Of a stretch of 64,000 nucleotides of DNA, positions 16,495 through 27,092 are shown one piece after another. The stretch is from Methylopila capsulata (lineage in GTDB: Bacteria > Pseudomonadota > Alphaproteobacteria > Rhizobiales > Methylopilaceae). The DNA lies in NCBI RefSeq assembly GCF_016907975.1, contig NZ_JAFBCY010000004.1:62001-126000 (forward strand). Reading direction: 5' to 3'. Below the pieces are notes generated by a model. That model was not told the DNA's origin, made no database searches, and saw nothing but the letters and a program-made list of their open reading frames with translations. Both the position numbers and the translations under genes were made by a program. Position 1 is the first letter of the stretch. Every line of letters begins with the position of its first letter.

Positions 16495-18192
16495 GTGGCG
16501 TCCGGACGGTTCACTCTTCCGGCGGCGGTCGCGCTTGCGTGCGCCGTGGCCGCGACTTCGCCCGCCGCGGCCCAACACGCCTGGCTCGCCGATTGGGCCT
16601 CGCAGAAACAGGCCGCAATCGCGGCGTCGAATGAGGCGAATCCGTTCGTCGACCCGACGTCGCTGCTCTTTCCAAAGATCGGGCTTCGCCCCTCCACCAC
16701 ACCGGAGCGCGCGCGCCAGGAGGCGACGATCGGGGCCTACGAGCGGCTGATCGGCGAGAACACCTCGCGCAGTCTGCTCTGGACGGGGGTCGAGACGGCG
16801 AACCCGCTGACGAAGGCGGAGGACTACCGCTGGAACGCGCTGCGGGACCAGAAGCTGTTCGACGCCGAGGTCCGCCGCGCCGTGACGACCGAGCTGCAGG
16901 CGCTCGGATTGGGGAACGTGCGCCTCGGGCTCGCCAACCACGAGATTGACCTCGACGAGCCGGAAAGCTGGGCTGAGCATGACGCTCTGATCGGCGACTT
17001 CGCCGGCGCCGGGATCAACGTCAGCCTGGACATGCATCACTTCGGGGTCGAAGACCGCTTCCGGACGATCGGCCCGGACGGCCGCACCGATCCGCGCGCG
17101 AGCTACTACCTGCATCCGGCCTGGCCGGACTATTTCGCCCGCTTCGCGGGCGCGGCCTTTGCGCGCTACGGCGGGGCGATCAAGGCGGTGACGCTGGTGA
17201 ACGAACCCGAGACCACGATCGGCTTCAACAGCGAGATGTGGCACGGCGGCTTTCCCGGCTGGGGATCGGCCGAGCATGACGTCATCTATGTCGAGCGGGC
17301 TCTGCAGGTGGCGCTCGGCGCGGTGAAGGCGCGGATCGCCATCGAGACCGAGCGCCGCCGCCGGCCCCAGGACGTGGTGTTCATGCACACCGAGGCCGTG
17401 GTCACGAAGCCCGGCCGGGTCGCGTTCGACCGCGTCGTCCGCTTCTTCCCGAGCGATCTCATCTTAGGTCACCGCTGGCTGATGGACGCCGACCTCGACC
17501 GCTTCGCGGCGGCGGCGCCGTCGAGGCTCGTGGCGGTCGCGCGCCTCAAGCCCGAGACGTCGCACACCCCGCTGGATTGGCTCGCGCTTCACTACGTCGG
17601 GGCGGCGCGGGGCTCCGTCGCGCAGGCCGCGGCGCGCGATCGGCTCGTCGAGCGCCTGCGCGTTCTGCGCGGCCTCCACGCGGACCTTCGGCGGGCGTTC
17701 GGCAAGACGATGATGTCGGAGACGGTGTTCGCAGCGGATTACTACGCGCACAACGAGGCCTACGGCGCCGCGAGCGGGGAGTGGCTGCCGCCAGAGCCGC
17801 AGTTCTACGCCGCGCAGGTCGACGCCGGCGAGCGGGTCGGCCTCTATCCCCTGATCATGGCCTATTACGACCGCTACCGGCTGCCGATGATGATCGGCGA
17901 GACCGGCACGCCCTACTACAGCTTCGGCGCGCGCTGGCACCAGCAGATGCTGCTCGAATGCGCGACGGCGATGGAGCAGGGCGTGCCGATGCTCGGCTAC
18001 ACGCTCTATCCCCTGTTGGACACCTGGGGCTGGGAGACGGCGCTGTCCCGTCCGAAGGACGGCACGCTGCACAACCCCTCCGGCGTGCTCGACCTCGATC
18101 TGAAGCCGAGGCCGTTCATGGAGGCGCTGATTGCGGCGTTGAGCACCCAGACCGCCGCGGCCCGGATTGGCGAGACTCCGGACGTCAGGTAG
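16495..18192 (+). CDS. Secreted clan GH-A glycoside hydrolase-like protein
   Basis: A 565-residue exported enzyme with a signal peptide (LPAAVALACAVAATSPAAA, cleavage near residue 26). The TIM-barrel acid/base candidate is E237 in TLVNEPET and the nucleophile candidate is E469 in MMIGETGTPY, the strand-4 and strand-7 glutamates of clan GH-A. It resembles distant GH1/GH5-type proteins; a specific family and substrate cannot be given. The GTG start is supported by GAGAGG 5 bases upstream. It is tail-to-tail with a diguanylate cyclase gene, which may reflect a link to surface polysaccharide, but there is no synthesis cluster nearby. Confidence 0.8.
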   Translation: MASGRFTLPAAVALACAVAATSPAAAQHAWLADWASQKQAAIAASNEANPFVDPTSLLFPKIGLRPSTTPERARQEATIGAYERLIGENTSRSLLWTGVETANPLTKAEDYRWNALRDQKLFDAEVRRAVTTELQALGLGNVRLGLANHEIDLDEPESWAEHDALIGDFAGAGINVSLDMHHFGVEDRFRTIGPDGRTDPRASYYLHPAWPDYFARFAGAAFARYGGAIKAVTLVNEPETTIGFNSEMWHGGFPGWGSAEHDVIYVERALQVALGAVKARIAIETERRRRPQDVVFMHTEAVVTKPGRVAFDRVVRFFPSDLILGHRWLMDADLDRFAAAAPSRLVAVARLKPETSHTPLDWLALHYVGAARGSVAQAAARDRLVERLRVLRGLHADLRRAFGKTMMSETVFAADYYAHNEAYGAASGEWLPPEPQFYAAQVDAGERVGLYPLIMAYYDRYRLPMMIGETGTPYYSFGARWHQQMLLECATAMEQGVPMLGYTLYPLLDTWGWETALSRPKDGTLHNPSGVLDLDLKPRPFMEALIAALSTQTAAARIGETPDVR

Positions 18193-18198
18193 GCGTCT

Positions 18199-19848
18199 TC
18201 AGGCGCGTGGCGCCATGGCGAGGCCGGGCCCCTGACCGACGGCGTGCTGGTTCCGGCCTGCGCTCTTGGCGGCGTAGAGCGCCTGGTCCGCGGTGCGCAC
18301 GAACATCTCGGGCGTCAGCGCGCCCCGCCTCTTCGGCGAGGACGAGACGCTGCCGACGCTGACCGTCGCCGCCCCGCCGGGCGTCCCGCCGTGGGCGATC
18401 CTGAGGTCCCGTACGCTCGAGAGGATGCGGGCGGCGACCGACGCCGCGCCATCTTCGCCGGTGTTCGGCAGGATCACCGCGAACTCCTCCCCGCCATAGC
18501 GCGCGGCGACGTCGCCGGGTCGATTGGCGCAGGCGCGGATTGCAGCTCCGATCCGCCGGAGCGCGTCGTCGCCCGCGAGATGGCCGAAGTTGTCGTTGAA
18601 CGCTTTGAAATGATCGACGTCGATCAGCAGGATCGACAGCGCGGCGCCGTCCCGTTCCGCCTGGGCGCAGGCTGCCTTCATCTCGGCGTCGAACCGGCGG
18701 CGGTTGGCGAGCCCTGTCAGCCCGTCCTCGTCGGCGAGCGACTGGAGGCGCAGCTTCGCGGCCGAGAGCCGCTCGGCGGTCGTGTTGAGCGTCGCGCCCA
18801 GCACGCGGATTTCGGCCGGCTGCATCATGCCGATCTCGGTCCGGGCCGTGAGGTCGCCGGCGCCGATCTGCTCGGCGGTGCTGGTCAGCAGCCGGATGGG
18901 GCGCGCGAGCGCCCAATAGCCGAGGAGCCAGGCCGCGAGCAGCGCGGCCGCGGCGACGAAGATCGCGATGACGAGACGGCTTGCGGCGATGGCGGCGGCG
19001 TCTTTCAGCATCGCGTCGCGAGGCTCGCCGATGACGATCACCAGGCGGGACAGTCCGCCGATCCGCACGGGAGCGAAGCCGACGATCTCGTCGGCGCCGT
19101 TGAGCCCCCGGACCTCCGCCGAGCCCTCGTAGCGGGCCTCGACGAGGGCCATCAGCAGCGGATGCCCTTCGATCGAGGTGTTGACCAGTTGCCGAAGCGT
19201 TCCGGACCCGGCGACGACCTTGCCGTCCCGCGCGTCGACGACGGCCACGCTGCGCTCGCCGTCCCGGTCCGCCGCGTCCGCGAGATCGCTCATGGCGCTC
19301 AGGTTGATCGAGGCGAACAGCATGCCGTCCACAGTCGCGCCGTCCGTTGTGGTCGGCGTGGCCACCGCGATGGTGGGACGCCCGGTCACCTTGCCGAGCA
19401 CAAGCCGTCCAATCATCCTGTCGCCGGGACGCGCCGCGAGCACATGGCGGAGCAGGTCGAGATCGGTGAAGCGGACGCGGGCGTCGAGACGGCTGTGGCA
19501 GACGACGTCGCCGGCCTGGTCGACCACTCCGATGGTCATGAACTGCCGGTTGCGGTCCGCCACGCGGGCGACCAGCCTCCTGCACCCTGCGGAGCCCGAG
19601 GCGTCGATCTCCGCCAGGCTCGACAGCGTCGACAGCAGAACGACCGCGTCATCGAAGATGTGGGACTGACGCTCCGCGACGATGCGGGCTTCGGCCCGAA
19701 CGTCGTCGGTCGCGCGCTCGATGGCGATCCGGCGGTCGTCGATCGCTCCGATAACGAGCAGGGCGAGCAGCGGCAGCACGGCGCCGATGACCAGGACGAC
19801 CAGCCGCGAGCGAATACCGAAGACGGAGAGCACGGATCGCAATCGCAC
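18199..19848 (-). CDS. Membrane-bound diguanylate cyclase with periplasmic sensor
   Basis: An enzyme that would make cyclic di-GMP. One transmembrane helix near the N-terminus (VVLVIGAVLPLLALLVIGAI) and a second near the middle (LVIAIFVAAAALLAAWLLGYWAL) enclose a periplasmic dCache-like sensor of about 230 residues. A HAMP region and a GGDEF domain with an intact RYGGEEFAVILP active site follow. The family I-site RxxD is not obvious at the expected place. I prefer the GTG at 19848, with AAAGG 7 bases upstream, giving 549 residues; ATGs at 19914 and 19974 are in frame but have weaker ribosome sites. Confidence 0.88.
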   Translation of the reverse strand: MRLRSVLSVFGIRSRLVVLVIGAVLPLLALLVIGAIDDRRIAIERATDDVRAEARIVAERQSHIFDDAVVLLSTLSSLAEIDASGSAGCRRLVARVADRNRQFMTIGVVDQAGDVVCHSRLDARVRFTDLDLLRHVLAARPGDRMIGRLVLGKVTGRPTIAVATPTTTDGATVDGMLFASINLSAMSDLADAADRDGERSVAVVDARDGKVVAGSGTLRQLVNTSIEGHPLLMALVEARYEGSAEVRGLNGADEIVGFAPVRIGGLSRLVIVIGEPRDAMLKDAAAIAASRLVIAIFVAAAALLAAWLLGYWALARPIRLLTSTAEQIGAGDLTARTEIGMMQPAEIRVLGATLNTTAERLSAAKLRLQSLADEDGLTGLANRRRFDAEMKAACAQAERDGAALSILLIDVDHFKAFNDNFGHLAGDDALRRIGAAIRACANRPGDVAARYGGEEFAVILPNTGEDGAASVAARILSSVRDLRIAHGGTPGGAATVSVGSVSSSPKRRGALTPEMFVRTADQALYAAKSAGRNQHAVGQGPGLAMAPRA

Positions 19849-20112
19849 TGAGAAGCCTTTCGTAGCCTGTCGGTGAAGACGCGCGGCGGAGCTTTCTCGC
19901 CTATAGATTGCCATCTTTAGCGCACAGATGAGAAGCGGAAGCGCCGCGCCGCCCCCCGTGGCGGCACGTTTCACGGTTCGTTAAAGTTTGTAGGAAAGCT
20001 TCAGGCTTGGTTTTCGGCCTGCGTTCAGGTCGGAAAATGCCGTTGGCGTGTAGTGTCCGCGGCGCGTCTCTCCGTTGGCCGCACTGTGCGGCCGCGTAGC
20101 ACGGAGCTTGTC

Positions 20113-20946
20113 ATGGCCGCCTCGTCGCGCCGCAATCCGCTCGTCCTCCTGATGCTCGCGGGGCTCGCCCTCGCGATCGCCGGCTGCTCCTCCGATCGCG
20201 CGCGCCGCGTGAAGACCGGCTCGGTCTCCTACGCCACGGTCAGCCTGATGAAGGACCGCGACATGCCGCGGCAGGCGCCGATCCTGATCCGGGTGTTCAA
20301 GGAGGAGGGCGTCCTCGAGGTCTGGAAGCAGGAGAGGGCGGGCCACTACGGCCTTCTACGGTCTTACGAGATCTGCAAATTCTCGGGGCAGCTGGGCCCG
20401 AAGATCCGCGAAGGCGACCGCCAGGCGCCCGAGGGCTTCTACGAGATCTCGGCGAAGAGCCTGAATCCGTTCTCCCGCAACCATCTCGCCTTCGACGTCG
20501 GCTTTCCCAACGCCTTCGATCGCTCGCTCGGCCGCACCGGCAGCCATCTGATGGTCCACGGCGGCTGCAAGTCGGTCGGCTGCTACGCCATGACCCACAA
20601 AAACATGGAAGAGATCTACGGGCTCGTCCGCGAGGCGCTGCTGAGCGGCCAGACCAGCGTGCCGATCCAGGCGTTTCCGTTCCGCATGACCGAGAGCAAC
20701 ATGATCCGGCACGCGGACAACCCGAACATGCCGTTCTGGGTCATGCTGAAGCAGGGCCACGACATGTTCGCGGCGACCGGCCGTCCGCCGCGCGTCGGCG
20801 CCTGTCCCGGCCGCTACGTGTTCGCGCCCGCCGGCCGCGCCCTCGACCCCTACGCCTGCGAGGCCCAGGCGAGCCTCGCCACCGACCGGTCTTACGCCGC
20901 CGACCGGTCCTATGCGGCGGAGCCGAACTACTACGAGCCGCGCTGA
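20113..20946 (+). CDS. YafK-type murein L,D-transpeptidase lipoprotein
   Basis: A 277-residue lipoprotein of the YkuD family. The lipobox is LAIAGC (acylated Cys about residue 25). The catalytic motif is HGGCKSVGCYAMT, with His and the nucleophilic Cys in the usual HGxxxSxGC spacing. The nearest named relative is E. coli YafK/DpaA, which cuts peptidoglycan-lipoprotein links, as I recall. The C-terminal tail carries a short repeat (DRSYAADRSYAA) and a Tyr-rich end. The ATG at 20113 has GGAG 7-8 bases upstream; the in-frame upstream start at 20053 would bury the lipoprotein signal. Confidence 0.9.
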   Translation: MAASSRRNPLVLLMLAGLALAIAGCSSDRARRVKTGSVSYATVSLMKDRDMPRQAPILIRVFKEEGVLEVWKQERAGHYGLLRSYEICKFSGQLGPKIREGDRQAPEGFYEISAKSLNPFSRNHLAFDVGFPNAFDRSLGRTGSHLMVHGGCKSVGCYAMTHKNMEEIYGLVREALLSGQTSVPIQAFPFRMTESNMIRHADNPNMPFWVMLKQGHDMFAATGRPPRVGACPGRYVFAPAGRALDPYACEAQASLATDRSYAADRSYAAEPNYYEPR

Positions 20947-20950
20947 GATC

Positions 20951-23560
20951 TCAGCCGCGCGGCGGCTTCGGCGGCGCGTCCAGGACGTCGCGGATCCGGG
21001 CGGCCAGATCGGCGTAGGTGAACGGCTTGGTGATCAGCTCCACGCCGACGTCCAGCCGCCCGTGGTGCACGATCGCGTTGCGGGCGTAGCCGGTGGTGAA
21101 CAGCACTTTCAGGTCCGGCCGGAGAACGCGGGCGCGCTTCGCGATCTGCTCGCCGTTCATGCCGCCCGGGAGCACGACGTCGGTGAACAGAAGGTCCACG
21201 CGGCTCTCCGGGCGCTCCAGCAGTCGCAGCGCCGACGCGCCGTCGTAGGCTTCGAGCACGCGGTAGCCGAGTTCGCGCAGCACTTCGACCGAGTACATGC
21301 GCACGTCGTCGTCGTCCTCGACCACGAGCACCGTCTCCGCGCGCGAGCCCTCGGGCACGATGGCTTCGGCCGCGGCGGTCTCCTCCGGAGTCTCGCCCAT
21401 CAGGCGCGGGAGGTAGATCTTCACGGTCGTGCCTTCGTCGATCTCCGAATAGATCTTCACATGCCCGCCGGACTGCTTCACGAAGCCGTAGACCATCGAA
21501 AGCCCGAGCCCGGTGCCTTTGCCCACCTCCTTGGTGGTGAAGAACGGCTCGAAGGCTTTGGCGAGGGTCTCCTTCGTCATGCCCGACCCGTTGTCGGACA
21601 CGCTCACGACGACGTACTGGCCCACGGGCACTTCGGCGTGTTCCGCCGCATAGCTCTTGTCCAGGTGGGTGTTCGAGGTCTCGATCGTGAGCTTGCCCCC
21701 GCTTGGCATCGCGTCGCGGGCGTTGACCGCGAGGTTGAGAATCGCCGCTTCGAGCTGGTTGGGGTCGGCCTCGACGCGCCACACGCCGGCGCCCTGGACG
21801 GTCTCGAGATGGATGGTCTCGCCGAGCGTTCGGGCGAGCAGCTCGGCCATGCCGGTGACCAGCCGATTGGCGTCGATGGGCTGGGGCGCGAGCGGCTGCC
21901 GGCGTGAAAAGGCGAGGAGCCGCTGCGTCAGCGTCGCCGCGCGGTTCGCGCCGGTGGTGGCGTTCTCCGCCGCGCGGCGCAGCCGCCCGGACTCCTCCGG
22001 CAGATTGCGCCGCAGGATCTCGAGATTGCCCACGACGACCTGCAGCAGATTGTTGAAGTCGTGGGCGACGCCGCCCGTGAGCTGGCCGAGCGACTCCATC
22101 TTCTGCGCCTGCCGCAGCGCGTCCTCCGCGGTCCGGCGTTCGGCGATCGCGGAGGCGACGCGCGCCTCGAGCGTCTCGTTCAATTCGCGCAGAGCCGCCT
22201 CGGCGGTCTTCAGATCATGGATGTCGGTGCAGGTGCCGTACCAGCGGACGATCGCGCCGGCCGCGTCGCGCACGCACTGCGCGCGGCCGATGACCCAGCG
22301 GTACTGGCCGGACCGATGCCGCAGCCGATACTCGATGTGGTAGGGCGCGCCCGTCTCGAGCGAGCGCCGCCAGGTGGACCAGGCGCGCTCCTGATCCTCG
22401 GGATGGAACATGCCGTTCCACGCCGCGCCGTCGGTGGAGCCGTAGGGCACGCCGGTGAATTCGTACCAGCGGTCGTTGAAGTAGTCGTGATAGCCGTCGG
22501 CCTGGGTCGACCAGATCATCTGGTCGATCGAGTTGGCGATGGCCTGGAAGCGCGCCTCGCTCGCGACGACGAGCTGTTCGGCGCGCGCCTGCTCGACCGC
22601 CGCCCAGGTGCGCTCCGCCGCGCCTGCGACGATCTCGACCTCGTGGTCGGTCCAGAGCCGCGGCGCCGCAGCGTGGAGATAGAACACGGCGCGGGGGGCG
22701 CCGTCCTTGACCAGCGGAACGGCGATCATCCCTGGAGCGCCCAGGCGGGCGAAGGCCTCCTGGGCGCCCTGCGCGACCGTGTCCGCGGCGACGTCGTCGA
22801 TGCGGATGACGGCGCCTGACCGCAGCCGGTCGAGCAGCGGCCCGCCGAAGGCCGACAGGTCGTGGCGGCCCGCGAGGCTCGCCATGACGCCGTCCGTCCA
22901 GTCCTCGTCGATGACGAAGGCCCGCGCCTCGTCGACGATCTCGGCGTAGCCCGCCCGGCCGCCGCCCAGCTTGCGGCCGACCAGCTCGGCCGCGGACCGC
23001 TTGACGCTGACCGGGTCGGAGTGGGCGCGCAGGCGATCCGACAGCTCGACCATGAAGTTGAGGCGCATCTCGGTGAGCACGCGCTTGGTCTGCTCGCTGA
23101 CGATGCAGAGGATGCCCGCGACGGCGCCCGCCTCGTCGCGCACGGCCTGGTAGGAGATGTCGAACCAGACGGTCTCAGGGCGCTCGCCGCGCTCGATGTA
23201 GAACGGGCGATCCTTGGCGTAACAGGTCTCGCCGGTTTCCCACACGCCGCGCAACAGGGGCTCGAGGTCGTCCCAGAGCTCGCTCCAGTTTTCGCGCGCG
23301 GGGCGGCAGAGGGCCCGCGGGTGCTTGTCGCCGATCGTCGGGGCGTAGGCGTCGTTGTACAGCGCGAGATGGTCGGGACCCCAGAACAGCACGATCTGCG
23401 CGCGCGCCGCGAGCATGAGGCCCACCGTGGTCCGAAGGCTCTGCGGCCATGCCTGAGGATCGCCGAGCGGCGTCCCCGCGAGATCCATGCCCGTGAGCAG
23501 GGTCGCGACCTCGCCGGAGAAGCCGCGGAGAGGATCGGAAGCGAAGGAGCCATCAGTCAT
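20951..23560 (-). CDS. Hybrid sensor histidine kinase with PAS, GAF and receiver domains
   Basis: An 869-residue soluble kinase. Order: PAS-like sensor (about 30-165), GAF-like domain (about 170-330), PAS with PAC (about 340-460), a coiled linker, HisKA with the phospho-His in [12 protein letters not shown], HATPase_c ([28 protein letters not shown]) and a C-terminal receiver ([11 protein letters not shown], phospho-Asp in [16 protein letters not shown]). This layout is common in alphaproteobacterial HWE-unrelated hybrid kinases that signal to a separate phosphotransfer partner. No partner is adjacent. No transmembrane helix is present, so the signal is intracellular. It faces the transpeptidase gene tail to tail with a 4-base gap. 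Confidence 0.9.
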   Translation of the reverse strand: MTDGSFASDPLRGFSGEVATLLTGMDLAGTPLGDPQAWPQSLRTTVGLMLAARAQIVLFWGPDHLALYNDAYAPTIGDKHPRALCRPARENWSELWDDLEPLLRGVWETGETCYAKDRPFYIERGERPETVWFDISYQAVRDEAGAVAGILCIVSEQTKRVLTEMRLNFMVELSDRLRAHSDPVSVKRSAAELVGRKLGGGRAGYAEIVDEARAFVIDEDWTDGVMASLAGRHDLSAFGGPLLDRLRSGAVIRIDDVAADTVAQGAQEAFARLGAPGMIAVPLVKDGAPRAVFYLHAAAPRLWTDHEVEIVAGAAERTWAAVEQARAEQLVVASEARFQAIANSIDQMIWSTQADGYHDYFNDRWYEFTGVPYGSTDGAAWNGMFHPEDQERAWSTWRRSLETGAPYHIEYRLRHRSGQYRWVIGRAQCVRDAAGAIVRWYGTCTDIHDLKTAEAALRELNETLEARVASAIAERRTAEDALRQAQKMESLGQLTGGVAHDFNNLLQVVVGNLEILRRNLPEESGRLRRAAENATTGANRAATLTQRLLAFSRRQPLAPQPIDANRLVTGMAELLARTLGETIHLETVQGAGVWRVEADPNQLEAAILNLAVNARDAMPSGGKLTIETSNTHLDKSYAAEHAEVPVGQYVVVSVSDNGSGMTKETLAKAFEPFFTTKEVGKGTGLGLSMVYGFVKQSGGHVKIYSEIDEGTTVKIYLPRLMGETPEETAAAEAIVPEGSRAETVLVVEDDDDVRMYSVEVLRELGYRVLEAYDGASALRLLERPESRVDLLFTDVVLPGGMNGEQIAKRARVLRPDLKVLFTTGYARNAIVHHGRLDVGVELITKPFTYADLAARIRDVLDAPPKPPRG

Positions 23561-23638
23561 CGGGAAACGCGGTCTTCAACGCAGAGGAGGCGGCGATCGC
23601 AAACTAGGGGGACACGCCCGAAAGTCACGGGCTGCGCG

Positions 23639-25699
23639 TCACCGCGGGGGCAATGCGTCGCGCAGCTCCTTCAGCCAGGCGTCCGGGAGCCCGTCGGAGG
23701 GCGCGCGCCAGTCGCCGCGCGGCGAGAGCGCCCCGCCGGGCGAGATCTTGGGGCCGTTCGGCATCGCGCTGCGCTTGAACTGGCTGGTCGCGAAGAAGCG
23801 CGTGATGAAGGCCTCCAGCCACCGGACGATCGTCGGCAGGTCGTAGGCGCGCCGCTCCTCTTCCGGAAAGCCCGCCGGCCAGGCGCCGGCTTCGCGCTCG
23901 GCCCAGGCGCGCCAGGCGAGGAACGCCACCTTCGACGGCGGCAGTCCGTAGCGCAGGATGTGAAACAGGAAGAAGTCGTGCAGCTCGTAGGGGCCGATCT
24001 TGGACTGCGTGCTCTGGATCGCGCCCGAGGCGTCCGCCGGCACCAGCTCCGGCGAAATCTCGGTGCCGAGGATCGCCTCGAGCACCTCGGCCGCGGCGCC
24101 GCGGAACTCGCCGGTGCGCACCGTCCAGCGGATCAGGTGCTGGATCAGCGTCTTCGGCAGCCCGGCGTTGACCGCGTAGTGGCTCATGTGGTCGCCGACG
24201 CCGTAGGTGCACCACCCCAGCGCGAGCTCCGACAGGTCGCCGGTGCCCACCACGAAGCCGTTGCGCTGGTTTGCGAGCCGGAACAGGTAATCGGTCCGCA
24301 GGCCCGCCTGCACGTTCTCGAACGCGATGTCGTAGACCGGCTCGCCGCGGGCGAAGGGATGGTCCATGTCGGCCAGCATCTGCCTCGCGGCCGGGCGGAT
24401 GTCGATCTCTTCCGCGGCGACGCCGAGCGCGCGCATCAGGCTCCAGGCGTTGGCGCGGGTCTCCTCGCCGGTGGCGAAGCCCGGCATGGTGAAGCCCAGG
24501 ATCGCCGTCCGGGGCAGGCCCATCAGATCGCAGGCCTTGGCCGCCACGATCAGCGCCTGCGTGGAGTCGAGGCCGCCGGAGACGCCGATCACCATCGTCC
24601 GCGCGCGCGTCGCCTCGAACCGGCGGACGAGGCCGTGGACCTGGATGTTGAAGGCCTCGTAGCAGTCCTGGTCGAGCCGGGCGGGGACGTCCGGCACATA
24701 GGGGAACCGCCGTAGCGGGCGCTTCAGCCCCAGGTCGGCGTAGCTCGGCTGGTGGCGAAACCCCACGGCGCGGAACCCGGTCTCCGGATGGCCGGCGAGC
24801 GCGGCGGCGTCGTTGAACGTGCCGAACCGCGCCCGCTCGAGCCGCAGCCGCTGCACGTCCACGTCGGCCACGATCAGCTGCGGCTCGCGCGCGAAGCGCT
24901 CGGACTGGGCGAGCAGCTCGCCGAGCTCGTGGATCGAGCCCTGACCGTCCCAGGCGAGGTCGGTCGTGCTCTCGCCGGCTCCCGCCGCCGAATAGGCGTA
25001 GGCCGCGACGCAGCGCATGGACTGCGAGGCGGACAGCAGCGACCGGTCCTCCGCCTTGCCGATCACGATGTTGGAGGCCGAGAGGTTGCACAGGATCAGC
25101 GCCCCGGCGAGCGCCCCTTGCGTCGACGGCGGCGTCGGCGCCCAATAATCCTCGCAGATCTCGACGTGGAAGGTGAAGTCGGCGAGGTCGTCCGCCGCGA
25201 AGATCAGGTCCGTCCCGAACGGCGCGGTCTGCCCGGCGACGTCAATCTCCAGGCTGGCGAGCCCGGCGCCGGACGCGAACCAGCGCTTCTCGTAATACTC
25301 GCGATAGTTCGGCAGGAAGGTCTTCGGCACGACGCCCAGGATCTTGCCGCGCGCGAGCGCCACCGCGCAGTTGTAGACGCGCCCGTTGCGCCGGAGCGGC
25401 GCGCCGATCAGCGCCACGGTGGCGAGCGCCTGCGTCCGCGCCGCGAGATCCTCCAGCGCGCGCTCGACGCCGACGAGGAGGGCGTCCTGCAGCAGCAGGT
25501 CGTCGATGGCGTAGCCCGACAGCGCGAGCTCCGGGAAGATCAGCAGATCGACGCCGTCGTCCGCCGCCCGCGTCATCGCCTGCAGGATCGCGGCGGCGTT
25601 GCGCTCCGGGTCCGCCACCGCGACCGCTGGCGTCGCGACGCCGACCCTGACGAAGCCGTGCCCGTGAAGCGCGGAAAAGTCCGGACGAGCGGGCGGCAT
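23639..25699 (-). CDS. nadE: Glutamine-dependent NAD+ synthetase
   Basis: A 686-residue two-domain enzyme that amidates nicotinic acid adenine dinucleotide to NAD+. The N-terminal nitrilase-like glutaminase shows the Glu (FPELALSGY), Lys (VPKTFLPNY) and Cys (VEICEDYW) triad. The C-terminal ATP-pyrophosphatase domain has VIGVSGGLDSTQAL and later GTGDLSELALGW. The length matches the long, glutamine-using form. The start at 25699 has AAGG about 8 bases upstream. It is probably monocistronic; the hybrid kinase gene begins 78 bases downstream. Confidence 0.95.
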   Translation of the reverse strand: MPPARPDFSALHGHGFVRVGVATPAVAVADPERNAAAILQAMTRAADDGVDLLIFPELALSGYAIDDLLLQDALLVGVERALEDLAARTQALATVALIGAPLRRNGRVYNCAVALARGKILGVVPKTFLPNYREYYEKRWFASGAGLASLEIDVAGQTAPFGTDLIFAADDLADFTFHVEICEDYWAPTPPSTQGALAGALILCNLSASNIVIGKAEDRSLLSASQSMRCVAAYAYSAAGAGESTTDLAWDGQGSIHELGELLAQSERFAREPQLIVADVDVQRLRLERARFGTFNDAAALAGHPETGFRAVGFRHQPSYADLGLKRPLRRFPYVPDVPARLDQDCYEAFNIQVHGLVRRFEATRARTMVIGVSGGLDSTQALIVAAKACDLMGLPRTAILGFTMPGFATGEETRANAWSLMRALGVAAEEIDIRPAARQMLADMDHPFARGEPVYDIAFENVQAGLRTDYLFRLANQRNGFVVGTGDLSELALGWCTYGVGDHMSHYAVNAGLPKTLIQHLIRWTVRTGEFRGAAAEVLEAILGTEISPELVPADASGAIQSTQSKIGPYELHDFFLFHILRYGLPPSKVAFLAWRAWAEREAGAWPAGFPEEERRAYDLPTIVRWLEAFITRFFATSQFKRSAMPNGPKISPGGALSPRGDWRAPSDGLPDAWLKELRDALPPR

Positions 25700-25913
25700 G
25701 GGGAAGACCTTTTCGACGGTCGCTCGAGCGGAGGAGCGGCAGTGGCGGGACCCTAGGTCGCCGGTCCCACGGCGTCAAAGCGTCGACGCTCCCTGTCGGA
25801 TCGCTTCGGTGAACTCATGGTCCGCAGTGGCTTCTGGAAGGGTTTGAAGATCCGGGTAGCCAAGACGCCTCAGTCACCATTAGCGTTCGGACTGTTCGAA
25901 GGAAGGGTGCGCC

Positions 25914-27092
25914 ATGCTTTACATCTGCTACGGAGCGAAAAAATCAGGATCCACTCTCGCATACAATTTGACGAGAGGGGTTCTCGAAGCGGCGGGAGAG
26001 CCGCAGATCTTGATCCCGGCGGAGCTGAGAGGCGAGAGGCAGCGCATCGGGGGCTTGAACGTCGTCGGCGCCTTGAGGCCGGAGATCCTGGTCGCCGCCG
26101 AGATCTTCGTGCCCCGGGACAGAATCGTCGCGCTGCGCACCCACGCTTCGCCGACGCGCTACCTCCTCCCGCTGCTGATGGAGGGGCGAGCTCAGGCGCA
26201 GGTCACGATCCGGGACCCGAGAGACCTCGCGCTCTCGCTGCTCGACGTGGCCGAGAAGCAGAACGCCCTCGGCCTCAGCCGGCGCGACGATCTGATCGCG
26301 CAGCGCGGCGCGGTCTCGGCGACCCTGGAGAGGCTCTCCGTCAACGTCGGCATGATGTCGGCCTGGGCCGACATGCCCGGGGCGCTGGTCCTCGATTACG
26401 AACAGACGGCTTTCGATCCGAGGCTTTCGATCGCCTCGATCTGTCGCCAGCTCGGGATCGCTGTTCCCGAAGAGCAGTTTGACGCCGTGTTCGCGCAGGC
26501 GGCGACCGATCCGAGGGGCAAGAAGAACGTCGCCGCGCCGCGTCGCCACAGGCGCGAGATGGCCCCTGAGGATCAACGGCTCGTGCTGGACCGTTTCCCC
26601 GAATTCTACGAGCGGTTTTATCCCGGTGCCGATGTCGACGTCGACGACTCGGACCGGAATGAGGACCGCGTCGGCTCGCCGGCGGACCGCGCCGCCGCCT
26701 ATCGTGAGACGCTGGTCGAGAAGATGCGGGATCGGCTCGCCGCGTCTGCCGCGAAGACCGGCAGGCCCATGCGGAGCGCCGAGGCCGAGATCGATCGCGT
26801 GCTCGAACGCCGCGCGCAGCAGAGGCGCGACAAGATCGCGAAAAAGGAGGCGGATCTGGCGGAGCGCTACGGCGACGCGGCGTCGACGATCTCCAGCGCG
26901 GCGATGAGCCAGAATAGGGTCGCAAGGGCGAAGGCGGTCGCGGCCGCGGCGCTCTCCGAGGACTGGCGCGCGCATCTCGTCGACGACCTGTCCGAAGAGG
27001 AGGCCCGCGAGCAGGAGGAGCGGATCGACGCCGCGCGTCTCCGCGCGATCGAACTGGTCAACGCCGCTATGGCGCCCAAGACGGGGGATTAA
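25914..27092 (+). CDS. Sulfotransferase-like P-loop protein with charged C-terminal extension
   Basis: A 392-residue protein of unknown role. The first ~215 residues resemble PAPS sulfotransferase-type folds: GAKKSGSTLAYNL at residue 8 could be the 5'-phosphosulfate-binding loop and TIRDPRDLALSLLD the 3'-phosphate-binding motif. The remaining ~175 residues are rich in Arg, Glu and Ala and look helical or coiled (for example RVLERRAQQRRDKIAKKEAD). There is no signal peptide. AAGGG lies 7 bases before the ATG. It is the last native gene before the mobile element. Sulfotransferase activity is inferred from two short motifs only. Confidence 0.6.
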   Translation: MLYICYGAKKSGSTLAYNLTRGVLEAAGEPQILIPAELRGERQRIGGLNVVGALRPEILVAAEIFVPRDRIVALRTHASPTRYLLPLLMEGRAQAQVTIRDPRDLALSLLDVAEKQNALGLSRRDDLIAQRGAVSATLERLSVNVGMMSAWADMPGALVLDYEQTAFDPRLSIASICRQLGIAVPEEQFDAVFAQAATDPRGKKNVAAPRRHRREMAPEDQRLVLDRFPEFYERFYPGADVDVDDSDRNEDRVGSPADRAAAYRETLVEKMRDRLAASAAKTGRPMRSAEAEIDRVLERRAQQRRDKIAKKEADLAERYGDAASTISSAAMSQNRVARAKAVAAAALSEDWRAHLVDDLSEEEAREQEERIDAARLRAIELVNAAMAPKTGD

